Positions 53,372 through 62,195 are shown, numbered from the stretch's first letter. The stretch is 64,000 nt of DNA from Elioraea sp. (GCF_022842375.1 NZ_JALHPR010000006.1:97001-161000), one strand, 5' to 3'. Translations and numbers: made by a program. Notes: generated from the letters alone by a model not told the origin.

Positions 53372-55114
53372 CTTCGGAACATCCCCGCGTTCCTCGGCCT
53401 GAGGGTCCGGCAGCGGAAACACGACCTTGAGCACGGTTCCCCGCACGCCATCGAGCGGGGAGATCGACAGCGTTCCACCCAGCTGCGCCGCAAAGGCCTC
53501 GATCAGCTGCGTGCCCAGGCCCACCGTTTCATGCCCATCCACCGGTACGCTGAACACCTCCCCGCTGCGGCCCACGCCGTCATCGGCGATGACGAGCGAT
53601 GCCATCCCGCCATCCAGGTTCACCGCAACACGCACGGTGCCACCCTCGTTGAAGGCAAACTTGAGCGCATTCGTGACGGCCTCGGTCACGACGAGCGCCA
53701 GTGGCACCACGACATCGCTCGGCAGCACGACCTCGGGCGCCTCGACGAGCAGCCTGATCGGACTCCCCCCGCCACCATTTCTGATCCCGAACGAATCGAG
53801 GAGGTGATCGCACAGCTCGGTGAGGAACGGCAGGAGCGAGATCCGTTCGGGATCGTCATGGAGATAGAGGTGCCGGTGCAGCGTCGAGAGCGTGCGCACG
53901 CGCTCGCCCGCGACCTTCAGCTCCTGCCGTACCGCAGGGTCGGTCGCCCGGCCGGCATGCAGGCTGAGCAGGCTCGCGACGATCTGGAGGTTGTTCTTCA
54001 CCCGGTGGTGGATCTCGGCAAAGATCAGGTCGCGCTGCGCCACCGCCTGGCTCAGCCCCCTCTCGCGCTCGAGGAGCGCTCTTGTCGCATCGGCGTAGGC
54101 GAGCGCGACATCGCGCACCTCCTGCGGCGCGCCCGAGAGGTCGCCCGGATCGAACGGCCCCGCCCCTTCCCGCCAGGCACGGATGCGCAGCGACACGCTC
54201 CGCAGCGGCTTGGTTACCGAGAGGTGCAGGCCGGCCAGCACCGCCGCGAAGCTGACCGCAAGCAGCAGCCCCGCCTCGCCGGAGCGGCGCAGCAGGGCCG
54301 CGTCCGGCCCCTCCATCCAACCGCGCGCCCCGGCAGCAACGACCAGCCTGAGATCATCGCGCAACGCGATCGCGGTATAGCGCCTGACGACCCCGCCTAC
54401 CCCCCGGCCTTCGATTTCCGCGCGATCGACCTGCATGAGCGCCGCGAGCGTTGCTGCATCCGGAAGCGCGGCGGGCGCGGCCCCGCTGGTGACGCCGAGC
54501 GTGGTTCCCACCTCGTCGACCAGCCAGGCATCCACGCCATCGCGCAACGTATTGCGGCGCCCGTGCCGCGCAAGCATCTCCGTGCCGAGGCCGAGCACGA
54601 TGGCATCGATCGACCCATCCGCCTGCGGCATCGGCACGCCGAGCGAAATGATCGGAAGGCCGGTAATCGGTCCAAGCCGGAAACGCCCGACAACGGGGCT
54701 CTTGCCGCTGACGATCTCACGGAAGGCAGCGGCCTCCGCGAACAGCAGGCCACGCGGCCCGGGGCCGTGGCTGCTGCACCGCACGCGCCCCGCCGAATCG
54801 AGCACGACGACGACCGTGTAGGCGTGCCGCGCCGCACCGTGGGTCCGCGCGAGCAGGGCATCGCAACGGTCGGCGTCATCGTCGAAGTCGACGAGGACCT
54901 GGGCCAGCGTTACGAGCGTCTGTTCGGCGCCTGCAATGACCTGGTCGATGCTTCCGGCAATGGCCTCGGCGGACAGCCTGAGCCTGTCCCCCTCCTGGTG
55001 CTTGGCCGCCCGATAGCTCTCGACAGCCCCGATGATTGCGAGGACGAGGATGGGAAGCGCTGCCAGCAGGAAGAAGGCGGCGACACGTCCACGTACGGAG
55101 CGGAACAGCTCCAT
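53360..55114 (-). CDS. HWE/HisKA_2-type sensor histidine kinase of the general stress response
   Basis: 584 aa from the ATG at 55114, with AGAGGGAT upstream. An N-terminal helix (about 8-30), a periplasmic dCache-like sensor domain up to 280, a second helix (about 282-300), a HAMP-like linker and the kinase. The phospho-accepting His370 is in EIHHRVKNNLQIVASLLSLHAGR; ATPase boxes are VVTEAVTNALKFAF and IADDGVGR. Kinases of this class phosphorylate PhyR. It is last in the ecfG-nepR-kinase gene order, separated from nepR by 135 bp. Confidence 0.9.
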   Translation of the reverse strand: MELFRSVRGRVAAFFLLAALPILVLAIIGAVESYRAAKHQEGDRLRLSAEAIAGSIDQVIAGAEQTLVTLAQVLVDFDDDADRCDALLARTHGAARHAYTVVVVLDSAGRVRCSSHGPGPRGLLFAEAAAFREIVSGKSPVVGRFRLGPITGLPIISLGVPMPQADGSIDAIVLGLGTEMLARHGRRNTLRDGVDAWLVDEVGTTLGVTSGAAPAALPDAATLAALMQVDRAEIEGRGVGGVVRRYTAIALRDDLRLVVAAGARGWMEGPDAALLRRSGEAGLLLAVSFAAVLAGLHLSVTKPLRSVSLRIRAWREGAGPFDPGDLSGAPQEVRDVALAYADATRALLERERGLSQAVAQRDLIFAEIHHRVKNNLQIVASLLSLHAGRATDPAVRQELKVAGERVRTLSTLHRHLYLHDDPERISLLPFLTELCDHLLDSFGIRNGGGGSPIRLLVEAPEVVLPSDVVVPLALVVTEAVTNALKFAFNEGGTVRVAVNLDGGMASLVIADDGVGRSGEVFSVPVDGHETVGLGTQLIEAFAAQLGGTLSISPLDGVRGTVLKVVFPLPDPQAEERGDVPKREA

Positions 55115-55186
55115 TCGATCCCTCTGATCAGTGCGAGGAGGCGCCAAGCGCGGTCATCACCGCATCGCACGTTGCCGTGACGCTCT

Positions 55187-55220
55187 CGTCAGGCGAACCC
55201 GTCAGGCGAACTCGTCAGGC
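55187..55220. repeat. 13-bp tandem repeat, 2.6 copies
   Basis: CGTCAGGCGAAC recurs at 55187 and 55200 and as CGTCAGGC at 55213, a 13-bp period, in the noncoding stretch between nepR and the kinase. It may be a regulator-binding array or slippage product. Confidence 0.75.
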
Positions 55221-55249
55221 TGCCTCCTGCCGGGGAGGACCTGCTCCGG

Positions 55250-55444
55250 TCACTTCTTCCGGTCGGCCTCGATGAGGCGGCGCAAGGCCTCCGGCACCGG
55301 CTCCTGCGCGACGCCGTCATACATGGCGCGCAAGCCACGCTCGAGCCACAGGTCGAACGCCGCTTCCGGCTTCGCACGGCGTTCGCGGCGCACTGGGCGT
55401 TCTGTCGGCATCGCCTTGTCGTCCGGCCCGCCCTGGTCGTCCAT
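55250..55444 (-). CDS. nepR: NepR anti-sigma factor
   Basis: 64 aa. NepR holds EcfG inactive until phosphorylated PhyR takes it away. The helical core is recognisable: GLRAMYDGVAQEPVPEALRRLI (positions 39-60; LRxxYDxVxxEPxP), preceded by a charged variable part. It starts 21 bp after the ecfG stop, giving order ecfG-nepR, reversed from many relatives. Length is normal. Confidence 0.88.
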   Translation of the reverse strand: MDDQGGPDDKAMPTERPVRRERRAKPEAAFDLWLERGLRAMYDGVAQEPVPEALRRLIEADRKK

Positions 55445-55465
55445 CGTGCCTCTCGGCCCTCGCCG

Positions 55466-56176
55466 CTACACCGCGCTCATGTCGGTGCACACGGCCTCTG
55501 CTTCGCCTCGCGAAGAGTTTACGCGCCGAGGCGATGCAAGCCAACGATCGTTTCGCGGCGCAGTCGAGATTCGCACCCGGGCTTCGCGCCCAGCGCGCCG
55601 GTCCCGGCCGAGCCCATCATCCCCCATCACGCTCTCGTTACCCAGCAGCATCGTCTGCAGTGTCCGCCGGGCGCGAAACACGCGCGCCTTCACGGTGCCA
55701 ACGGCACAGCCCATCGCCGCGGCGATCTCCTCGCAGGACATGTTCTGCACCGTCAGCAGCACCAGCGCCTCGCGCTGGTCGGATGGCAGCCGCGCGAGGG
55801 CGGCGGAAAGTTCGCTAAGCACCAGTCGCTCCTCCGCCCCGCCGGAGCGGGCGAGGGCGTCACCCGGTGCATCCTCGATCGAGACCGTGGGGCGGCGGCG
55901 GCGCATGTCGGAAATGAAGGTATTGCGGAGGATGCGATGCAACCAGCCATGGAAATTCGTGCCCGGCTCGAAGCTCCCGCGCGCGGCCAGGGCCTTGGCC
56001 ACGGCATCCTGCACGAGGTCATCAGCCGCGGCGCGGTTGCGGGTCAACGCCATCGCCTGCACGCGAAGCCGCGGCAGTGCCGCGATCAGGTCATCGTGGA
56101 AGCCGTCGTCCGGAGAAGCAGCCCTGGCGGTGGCCAGGGGTGTGGCGAGGGATGTCGCGCTCGTGCGGTCGGGCAT
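55466..56176 (-). CDS. ecfG: ECF sigma factor, EcfG type (general stress)
   Basis: 236 aa. Region 2: RLRVQAMALTRNRAAADDLVQDAVAKALAARGSFEPGTNFHGWLHRILRNTFIS, with the typical sigma-2.2 DDLVQDA. Region 4: LPSDQREALVLLTVQNMSCEEIAAAMGCAVGTVKARVFRARRTLQ. These match ECF15 (EcfG/SigT). A C-terminal tail of about 45 residues after the HTH is longer than usual. The ATG at 56176 is preceded by GAAGGAG. It is followed by nepR on the same strand. Confidence 0.9.
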   Translation of the reverse strand: MPDRTSATSLATPLATARAASPDDGFHDDLIAALPRLRVQAMALTRNRAAADDLVQDAVAKALAARGSFEPGTNFHGWLHRILRNTFISDMRRRRPTVSIEDAPGDALARSGGAEERLVLSELSAALARLPSDQREALVLLTVQNMSCEEIAAAMGCAVGTVKARVFRARRTLQTMLLGNESVMGDDGLGRDRRAGREARVRISTAPRNDRWLASPRRVNSSRGEAEAVCTDMSAV

Positions 56177-56444
56177 CTTGTCACTCCTTCACGGCATCAT
56201 CGATCGCTGCATCACCTGCGACCAGGCACTCCGGCCGTTCAGCAAATCGGCCTCCCCTAAATGGGTTGGGCGAACGTCTTCCTGTGCCGTCTACAATCAC
56301 TACGCATGGCGGGTGCGAATGGTTGCGAGAAAAAATATCGGCCCCGCATGCAACCAGTGCCTCCTTGGCGCGTTTACGGCGCGAGGTCCTGGGTGTTGCA
56401 GTGCATTGACAGGGAGCGGCATGCGGCGACGGACTCGAGGACGG

Positions 56445-57008
56445 TTAGCGGTGATCCGCGCGCGCGAGATCGGCAAGGCGGGCGCGGGCGCGCGACACGC
56501 GTGCCTTCATCGTGCCCTCCGCCACGCCGCAGATCGACGCCGCTTCCGCATGGCTGAGCCCGTGGGCTCCCACCAGGATCACGGCCTCGCGCAAGGCCGG
56601 CGCGAGTTTCTGCAACAGCGCGATCATCGCGTCTGCCGTGAGCGCGCTTTCGGGCCGTGGCGCGGCCGCGGTTTCCGACACGGCGAGAATGTCGCCGACG
56701 GCGCGCTGCTCCGCCGTGCGACGACGCAGCGCGCTGATGCGGATATTGCGCAGCGTCGTGAACGCGAAAGGGCGCAACCCTTCGCCCGCGGGAACGGTGG
56801 TGGCCGCAAGCAGGCGCAGCACCGCCTCCTGGACGAGATCGTCCGCCTCCGTCCTGTTGCCCGACAGCGCCAGCGCGTAGGCGCGCAGGCGGGGCACGAG
56901 GGCCAGCAGGGCCTCGCGGTCCACCCCGGCACTGGCGCCTTGCCCCTGGGCCCCAACACCTTCGCCCGGCTTGTCGCTCCGCTGGCCACGACCGTCCACG
57001 CCGCTCAC
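56445..57008 (-). CDS. Second EcfG-like ECF sigma factor
   Basis: 187 aa if it starts at the GTG at 57008; GTGs at 56999 and 56924 are also in frame, and homology begins only at about 56915 (ALLALVPRLRAYALALSGNRTEADDLVQEAVLRLL). Region 4 is LAPALREAVILVGAHGLSHAEAASICGVAEGTMKARVSRARARL, close to ECF15. It is divergent from phyR across 26 bp. Two EcfG paralogues in one locus are known in some alphaproteobacteria. Which one NepR controls cannot be read from sequence. Confidence 0.85.
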   Translation of the reverse strand: MSGVDGRGQRSDKPGEGVGAQGQGASAGVDREALLALVPRLRAYALALSGNRTEADDLVQEAVLRLLAATTVPAGEGLRPFAFTTLRNIRISALRRRTAEQRAVGDILAVSETAAAPRPESALTADAMIALLQKLAPALREAVILVGAHGLSHAEAASICGVAEGTMKARVSRARARLADLARADHR

Positions 57009-57034
57009 GCCGCCATCACCGAGGGAGACCGACG

Positions 57035-57781
57035 ATGCCCCACGCCGCGAACATGAGCGCGCGCAGCGCCTGGCCGGAAAGCGCGCTGCTCGATGCCCTC
57101 CCCGCGGCACGACGCTTCGCGCGCGTGCTCGTCGGCAGCCAGCAGGAGGGAGATGCGATCGTCGCCCTCGCACTCCTGTCGCTGCCCGAGCGTGCCTCGG
57201 CGCGCGCGGCCCTCTATGCCGCGATCGCCGCTGCGGCACCGGACGGGCCGGCCGATGCCACGCTCGGCCGCGCCGGACGGCGGATGCTGCTTCTCACCAC
57301 ACTCGAAGAGCAGGCGCCCGACGAGGCCGCGGCGGTCCTCGGCCTGCCGCTCGATGACGCCCTGCCCGCCCTTGCCGCTGCGCGTGCGGCCCTGCAGCAG
57401 GCAGTCTCGGCCGACGTTCTCGTGATCGAGGATGAGCCGATCATCGCGATGGACATCCAGGCCCTCGTGCGTCGCGCCGGCCATCGCGTGGTCGGCGTCG
57501 CGGCGACGGAGGCACAGGCTATCGGGCTCGCCGAACAGCTGCGCCCGAGCCTGATCCTCGCCGATGTCAATCTCGGCCGCGGCGGCGATGGCTCGCGCGC
57601 CGTCGCCCGCATCCTCGAGACGATGCGGGTGCCGGTGATCTTCGTCACCGCGTATCCCGAACGGCTGCTGACCGGCGAAGGGCGGGAGCCTGCCTTCGTG
57701 GTGACCAAACCGTTCGACCCGACATCGCTTGCCGTCGCGACCTACCAGGCCACCGCCGGGCGCACGCCGCAGCTGATCTGA
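57035..57781 (+). CDS. phyR: PhyR anti-anti-sigma response regulator
   Basis: 248 aa. Residues 1-125 mimic an ECF sigma factor (sigma-like domain that binds NepR), residues 126-240 form a receiver with VIEDEPIIAMDI, Asp177 in LILADVNLG, VIFVTAYPERLLTGE and Lys225 in VVTKPFDP. This layout is unique to PhyR, the switch of the alphaproteobacterial general stress response. ATG at 57035 with GAGGGAG 7 bp upstream. The sigma-like half is shorter in identity to EcfG than usual but its position and receiver are clear. Confidence 0.94.
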   Translation: MPHAANMSARSAWPESALLDALPAARRFARVLVGSQQEGDAIVALALLSLPERASARAALYAAIAAAAPDGPADATLGRAGRRMLLLTTLEEQAPDEAAAVLGLPLDDALPALAAARAALQQAVSADVLVIEDEPIIAMDIQALVRRAGHRVVGVAATEAQAIGLAEQLRPSLILADVNLGRGGDGSRAVARILETMRVPVIFVTAYPERLLTGEGREPAFVVTKPFDPTSLAVATYQATAGRTPQLI

Positions 57782-57794
57782 CCGGAACCGACCC

Positions 57795-57899
57795 GATCGG
57801 ACGCGATCTGATCGGACGTGAGCTGATCGGACGTGAGCTGATCGGACGCGATCTGATCGGACGCGATCTGATCGGACGCGATCTGATCGGACGCTATCT
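57795..57899 (+). repeat. 15-bp tandem repeat, seven units, behind phyR
   Basis: GATCGGACGCGATCT (with variants GATCGGACGTGAGCT and GATCGGACGCTATCT) repeats seven times from 13 bp after the phyR stop. Each unit has GATC at its start and near its end, so the array contains 14 GATC-like sites and could fold. The 313 bp between phyR and csbD otherwise holds one weak promoter-like motif. Confidence 0.93.
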
Positions 57900-57979
57900 G
57901 GCACGGCCGCAACACGACAAGCCATGGAATACGTTGCGTTATCCGATCGATATGCGATGCCAGCATCGGCCATGCCCGA

Positions 57980-58004
57980 TGAACGTGCCTCCCTCATGCA
58001 GGTT
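57980..58004 (+). promoter_or_regulatory. Weak EcfG-type promoter upstream of csbD
   Basis: TGAAC (57980-57984), 17 bp, GTT (58002-58004). One mismatch to GGAAC at the -35 and the same spacing as the motif at 53138. It lies 91 bp upstream of the csbD start. Confidence 0.45.
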
Positions 58005-58094
58005 TCCGCGCAACCAGGCCCGGCGCGCCGCGTTCCTCCAGCATGGTTGCGGTATTCCGTCGCAGCCGCAAGCTGAAGCAAGCGGAGAAATCCC

Positions 58095-58298
58095 ATGAAC
58101 TGGGACCAGATGGCCGGCAACTGGAAGCAGATGACCGGGAAGGTCAAGGAACAGTGGGGCAAGCTCACTGACAGCGACCTCACCGAGATCAACGGCAAGC
58201 GCGACCAGCTGATCGGGCGCGTGCAGGAGCGCTACGGCATCGCCAAGGAAGAGGCCGAGCGCCGGGTCTCCGACTGGGAAACCAGCTTCCGCGGCTGA
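58095..58298 (+). CDS. CsbD-family stress protein
   Basis: 67 aa from the ATG at 58095 with CGGAG upstream. Full CsbD pattern: MNWDQMAGNWKQMTGKVKEQWGKLTDSDLTEINGKRDQLIGRVQERYGIAKEEAERRVSDWE (read in parts: NWKQMTGKVKEQWGKLTDSD, LIGRVQERYGIAKEEAE). A soluble four-helix stress protein, commonly under EcfG control in relatives. Confidence 0.93.
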   Translation: MNWDQMAGNWKQMTGKVKEQWGKLTDSDLTEINGKRDQLIGRVQERYGIAKEEAERRVSDWETSFRG

Positions 58299-58450
58299 TC
58301 GTTGATTGACCGAACGCCCTCCCCTCTCGCGGGGCGGGCCACGACCAGTGCCGGCCACATCCATTTCCCCCCTCCTGGATGAGCCGGTCGCTGCCATCGC
58401 CGCCGCTGCCGCACGCCCACGGGCGGCGGCACGGCGGCGATGTGCGTTCC

Positions 58451-58476
58451 GGGACCGCACCGTTCCAGCCCCGGTT
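58451..58476 (+). promoter_or_regulatory. Possible EcfG-type promoter upstream of DUF1328 gene
   Basis: GGGAC (58451-58455), then 18 bp to GTT (58474-58476). One mismatch at -35 and spacer at the long end of the consensus. It is 97 bp from the small gene. Weak alone, but consistent with the two others. Confidence 0.35.
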
Positions 58477-58572
58477 TGCCTCCACCATTCGCCCCGGCGG
58501 GGCTCGCTGCAACCCGGGCCCGCCCTGCGGCGTTGATGACAACGCAACGATCCGCCCAAGGGAGTCGCCATC

Positions 58573-58734
58573 ATGCTCAGCTACGCCCTCGCCTTCCTCG
58601 TGCTCGCACTGATCGCCGGCGTATTCGGCTTCGGTGGCATCGCCTCTGCCGCCGCCGGCATCGCCAAGGTGCTGTTCGCGATCTTCATCGTACTGTTTGC
58701 CGTCTCGCTGATCGCCGGGGCGGTCGGAGCCTGA
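58573..58734 (+). CDS. DUF1328 small membrane protein
   Basis: 53 aa from the ATG at 58573 with AAGGGAG upstream. The typical DUF1328 sequence: [20 protein letters not shown], then [28 protein letters not shown], two short helices. Widespread in proteobacteria and often stress-induced. Too short for many callers. It lies between csbD and the lipid kinase gene. Confidence 0.9.
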   Translation: MLSYALAFLVLALIAGVFGFGGIASAAAGIAKVLFAIFIVLFAVSLIAGAVGA

Positions 58735-58772
58735 GACAGGCCGGAACGCAAGGGGGAAGCGTGTGCGGCCTC

Positions 58773-59621
58773 ATGCGCATCGCCTTGGTGGTGAACCCGC
58801 GCGCACGCGGCGTATCGCGGCTCGCCGGCGGCGCTGACGGTCTCGTCGCCGCCGTCGCCGACGCGGGCTTCACATTCGCCGTGCCGTCCGCTCCTGGCGC
58901 GCCGATCGAGGACCAGCTCGCCGCCGCGCTCGCGGCCGCGCCCCAGGCGATCCTCGTGGCCGGCGGCGACGGCACGGTGACAGCCGTTGCCGCGCGCATC
59001 GCGGGCACTGAGATCGCACTCGGCATCCTTCCGGGCGGGACGATGAACCGGCTCGCAGAGCGGCTCGGCCTGCCGAAGGACCCGCACGCAGCGATCGCGC
59101 TGCTCGCGACGGCAGCACCAGCGCCGCTCGATGCCGCCTCGGTGAACGGGCAGTTCTTCCTCTACCAGTCGCTGATCGGACGCCCCGCGCGGCTGGCGCA
59201 TTTCAGGGAACGCGCGCGCGACGGTGACGCTGGCTGGCGAAGCCTCGCACTCGCCCTTGTGCGCTCCCTCGCCCGCCCGTTCCGCGGCCGGCTGAGGCTT
59301 CGCGCCCACGGCGGTTGGCGGCGGTTGGCGGTCGCGGCCGTGGTCACCGTGCCAGCTTCCGGCGCCGCGAACGGGCTCCTGGCCGAAGCAGTGCGCCGCA
59401 GCAGCACGGTGGTCGGCGCGCTCCAGGGCTGGGCCTGGCTGCGCGGCAGGCTCGCGACTGCGCCTGGCGTCGACCACGTCACGACACCGACGCTCGCGGT
59501 GCTGGCCGGTGGCGGCGCGGTCCGCGTCACGCTCGATGGTGAAATGAAGCTGCTGGCCTCGCCGCTGCGCTTCCGTCACCGCCCGGCAGCGCTCAGCGTC
59601 CTCGTTCCTGTGTCAAAATGA
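58773..59621 (+). CDS. Diacylglycerol/sphingosine-kinase-family lipid kinase
   Basis: 282 aa from the ATG at 58773 (MRIALVVNPRARG); a GTG at 58761 is also possible. The DAGK catalytic domain shows VVNPRARG, the ATP loop VAGGDGTVTAVAARI and LGILPGGTMNRLAERLGLP. The C-terminal lobe (SVNGQFFLYQSLIGRPARLAHFRERA and later) is shorter. Such kinases phosphorylate membrane lipids; the exact lipid is not fixed. The gene runs into the phosphoesterase gene with 1 bp between. Confidence 0.82.
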   Translation: MRIALVVNPRARGVSRLAGGADGLVAAVADAGFTFAVPSAPGAPIEDQLAAALAAAPQAILVAGGDGTVTAVAARIAGTEIALGILPGGTMNRLAERLGLPKDPHAAIALLATAAPAPLDAASVNGQFFLYQSLIGRPARLAHFRERARDGDAGWRSLALALVRSLARPFRGRLRLRAHGGWRRLAVAAVVTVPASGAANGLLAEAVRRSSTVVGALQGWAWLRGRLATAPGVDHVTTPTLAVLAGGGAVRVTLDGEMKLLASPLRFRHRPAALSVLVPVSK

Positions 59622-59622
59622 T

Positions 59623-60405
59623 ATGGCTGTCATGCCAAGGGTGATCGCGCATCTGTCCGACCTGCATTTCGGAACCGTTCCGCCAGGTGCGGTCGAGGCG
59701 CTGGCCGTCGACATCGCCGCGGCGCGGCCCGATCTCGTCGCCGTCACCGGCGATCTCACGCAGCACGCGGATCCGGGCGAGTTCGCCGAGGCGAAGCGCT
59801 TCCTCGCCGCCCTCCCCTGCCCCTGGATCGCCGTGCCCGGCAACCACGACATCCCGCGCTTCGGGTTCGGCGAGCGCCTGTTCGATCCGTTCGGCCGCTG
59901 GCGCCGGCACCTCGCCCTCCCGACCGAACCGGTGTTCGACGACGGCGAAATGCTCGTGATCGGCGTCAACACCGTCCGCCGCACCGCGGCGCATCTCGAC
60001 TGGTCCGCCGGACGCGTCTCGGGCGCGCAGGTCGCGCGCATCGCGCGGCTGGCGGATGAGCGGCGCGGCAGGCGCATCGTGATCGCGCTGCACCATCCCG
60101 TGCGACACCCACGCTGGGCGGCGGGGCGCCGCGCGCTCGGCCGCGGCGGGGCGATGCTCCGCGCGCTCAGGCCCTTCGGCGTCGATGCGCTGCTGGCGGG
60201 CCACCTGCACCGCGCGATTGCTGGAGGGGCCAAAGCGAGGCCTGTGGAACTCGTCGCGGGCTCTGCCCTCTCGGCGCGCGATGGCGGCGAGGGCAACAGC
60301 TACAATCTCGTCTCGCTCTCGGGCGATGGCCTCGGTGTCACGGTGCGGCGGCACATCGATGGGTGCTGGTGCGAACGCCATCCTGGCGTTGCAGGTGTTC
60401 CGTGA
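59623..60405 (+). CDS. Calcineurin-type metallophosphoesterase
   Basis: 260 aa. Motifs in order: HLSDLHFG, VTGDLTQHAD, VPGNHD, ALHHPV and AGHLHRA, all the metal ligands of a class III cyclic-nucleotide/nucleotide phosphodiesterase family. The likely product is a phosphodiesterase acting on small phosphoesters. It overlaps the AI-2E gene by GTGA. Confidence 0.9.
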   Translation: MAVMPRVIAHLSDLHFGTVPPGAVEALAVDIAAARPDLVAVTGDLTQHADPGEFAEAKRFLAALPCPWIAVPGNHDIPRFGFGERLFDPFGRWRRHLALPTEPVFDDGEMLVIGVNTVRRTAAHLDWSAGRVSGAQVARIARLADERRGRRIVIALHHPVRHPRWAAGRRALGRGGAMLRALRPFGVDALLAGHLHRAIAGGAKARPVELVAGSALSARDGGEGNSYNLVSLSGDGLGVTVRRHIDGCWCERHPGVAGVP

Positions 60406-62195
60406 TCCCCCCGGGGCCAGCGCCGCCGCCGCCTCCCCCGCCCCGCTCGCTCGCCGGGGTGATCACCGTCGGAATCCTGCTGGCGGTTCTCTATGTCGGG
60501 CAGGCGGTGTTCGTGCCGCTCGCTCTCGCGCTGCTTCTCTCCGTCGCGCTGCTGCCGCCCGCCTCGTGGCTCGAGCGGCAGGGACTGCCGCGCATTGCCG
60601 CCGTGCTGGTCGTTCTGCTGCTCGCCCTCGCAGCGATCGGCGGGGTGCTGCTGCTGGTCGTGTCGCAGGCGATCACGCTGGCCGAGAACCTGCCAGCGTA
60701 CGAGGCGAGCCTGCGCGAGCGGCTGCGCGCGGTAAGCGACGGCTCCGGCGTGCTCGACCGCGCGGCGCAGACGCTCGGCCGCCTGGCGGAAGAGCTTTCG
60801 TCCCCACCCCCCACGGCACCGACGCAGGTGGTGACGGTCGCATCCGACAGCGGCGGGTCACTCGCCGCCCTGCTCGATTTCGCGACCTGGCTTGCGGCCC
60901 CCGCGGCATCACTCGCCGTTGCACTTCTGTTCATGACGTTCCTGCTGTTGCAGCGCGAGGATGTGCGTGACCGCGTGCTGCGCCTCGCCGGGCTGCAGGA
61001 CCTGCCGCGCACCACGCTGGCGATGACGGATGCGACGGCACGCGTCGGTCGCTACCTGCTGATGCACGCCTCGGTGAATGCGTTCTTCGGCACGGCCATG
61101 GGGCTTGGGCTCTGGGCGGTCGGGATCCCCAATGCGCCGCTCTGGGGCGTTCTCGCCTTCGTGCTGCGCTTCGTCCCGTTCATCGGCGTCTGGCTGTTCC
61201 TGTGCTTTCCCGTCGCGATCGCGGTCCTGACCTCCGAGGGCTGGGTCACGGTGCTTCTCGTGCTCGCCGTGTTCGTGGTGGTCGACATCATCGCAACCTA
61301 TGCGCTGGAGCCGTGGCTCTATGGCTCAAGCGCGGGGATCACGCCGCTCGCGCTGCTGCTGTCATCGGCGACGTGGACCGTGCTGTGGGGACCCGTCGGG
61401 CTGATCCTCGCACCGGCCATCACCGCTTGCCTCGTGATCATCGGCCGGCACGTCCCGGCACTCGGCTTCCTCGACGTGCTGCTGGGGACTGGCGAGGCGC
61501 TGCCGGCGCCGACGCGGTTCTACCAGCGCCTGCTGGCCGACGACATCGCCGGCGCGCGAGCGATCGCCGAGGCGCATGCGGCGCGCGAGGGACAGCTCGC
61601 CGCGCTGAGCGACCTGGCCGTGCCAGCGATCGCCGCCGTGGCGCGGGACAGGCGCGAGCAGAGGGTGTCGGAGCGTGAGGTCGCGCGGCTTGCGGCCGCC
61701 ATCGCCGGCAGCGTGCGGACGCTATGCCCGGCGGTGGGGGCGCCGGGGGTGGCGGCGGAGAACGCTGCGCGCCCTGTGGCGCTGATCCCCGTCGCAGGCC
61801 CGCTCGATGCTGCCGCTGCGGCGATCGTTGGCACGGCGCTGCGCTGCTCCGGCCGCGCCGTGGCATCGGGCATCGAGGGCGGGGAGGACGCTCCGGCACT
61901 GGCACTGCTGTGCGCGGCAGGCAGGACGGGGCGGCGGATCGCGCGTGCGCTCGCGCTCGGCCAGCGCAGCGGCGCAGCCGTCGCACTCGTCACGCTCAGT
62001 GGCGAGGGGCCGGCGAGCCTGCCGAACGGGCTCGGCCGCCACTTCGCCGGCCTCGGCCCCATGCTCACCGCTCTCGGCGGCGTGACCGCCCCGACAGACC
62101 CCAGGCACCCCGACCCTGGGCCCCCGCACCCGACGCAACCCGGGGCCCGGCGTGGCGTTGAGACTGCACGAACAGTGACGGAGATCGTGTCATGA
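60402..62195 (+). CDS. AI-2E family transporter with long cytoplasmic C-terminus
   Basis: 597 aa from the GTG at 60402 overlapping the previous stop. About eight transmembrane helices in the first 360 residues, with an extracellular-side helical insertion (about 80-160) and the family blocks GLWAVGIPNAPLWGVLAFVLRFVPFIGVWL and LEPWLYGSSAGITPLALLLSSATWTVLWGPVGL. The C-terminal 230 residues start FYQRLLADDIAGARAIAEAHAARE, a helical bundle that recalls the B12-binding helical module, then an alpha/beta segment. AI-2 transport itself is not shown by sequence; many members are antiporters. Confidence 0.85.
   Translation: MIPPGPAPPPPPPPRSLAGVITVGILLAVLYVGQAVFVPLALALLLSVALLPPASWLERQGLPRIAAVLVVLLLALAAIGGVLLLVVSQAITLAENLPAYEASLRERLRAVSDGSGVLDRAAQTLGRLAEELSSPPPTAPTQVVTVASDSGGSLAALLDFATWLAAPAASLAVALLFMTFLLLQREDVRDRVLRLAGLQDLPRTTLAMTDATARVGRYLLMHASVNAFFGTAMGLGLWAVGIPNAPLWGVLAFVLRFVPFIGVWLFLCFPVAIAVLTSEGWVTVLLVLAVFVVVDIIATYALEPWLYGSSAGITPLALLLSSATWTVLWGPVGLILAPAITACLVIIGRHVPALGFLDVLLGTGEALPAPTRFYQRLLADDIAGARAIAEAHAAREGQLAALSDLAVPAIAAVARDRREQRVSEREVARLAAAIAGSVRTLCPAVGAPGVAAENAARPVALIPVAGPLDAAAAAIVGTALRCSGRAVASGIEGGEDAPALALLCAAGRTGRRIARALALGQRSGAAVALVTLSGEGPASLPNGLGRHFAGLGPMLTALGGVTAPTDPRHPDPGPPHPTQPGARRGVETARTVTEIVS

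Noticed and set aside
56177-56444. EcfG autoregulatory promoter upstream of ecfG
   Set aside because: The best match (GCAAC-N17-CGTA on the minus strand) has two mismatches, too weak to call.
57795-57899. CRISPR array
   Set aside because: Units are 15 bp with no spacers and no cas genes are in the window.
57005-58198. A 397-codon minus-strand frame across phyR and the repeats
   Set aside because: Antisense to phyR; the SDQIASDQ repeats in it come from the noncoding 15-bp array.
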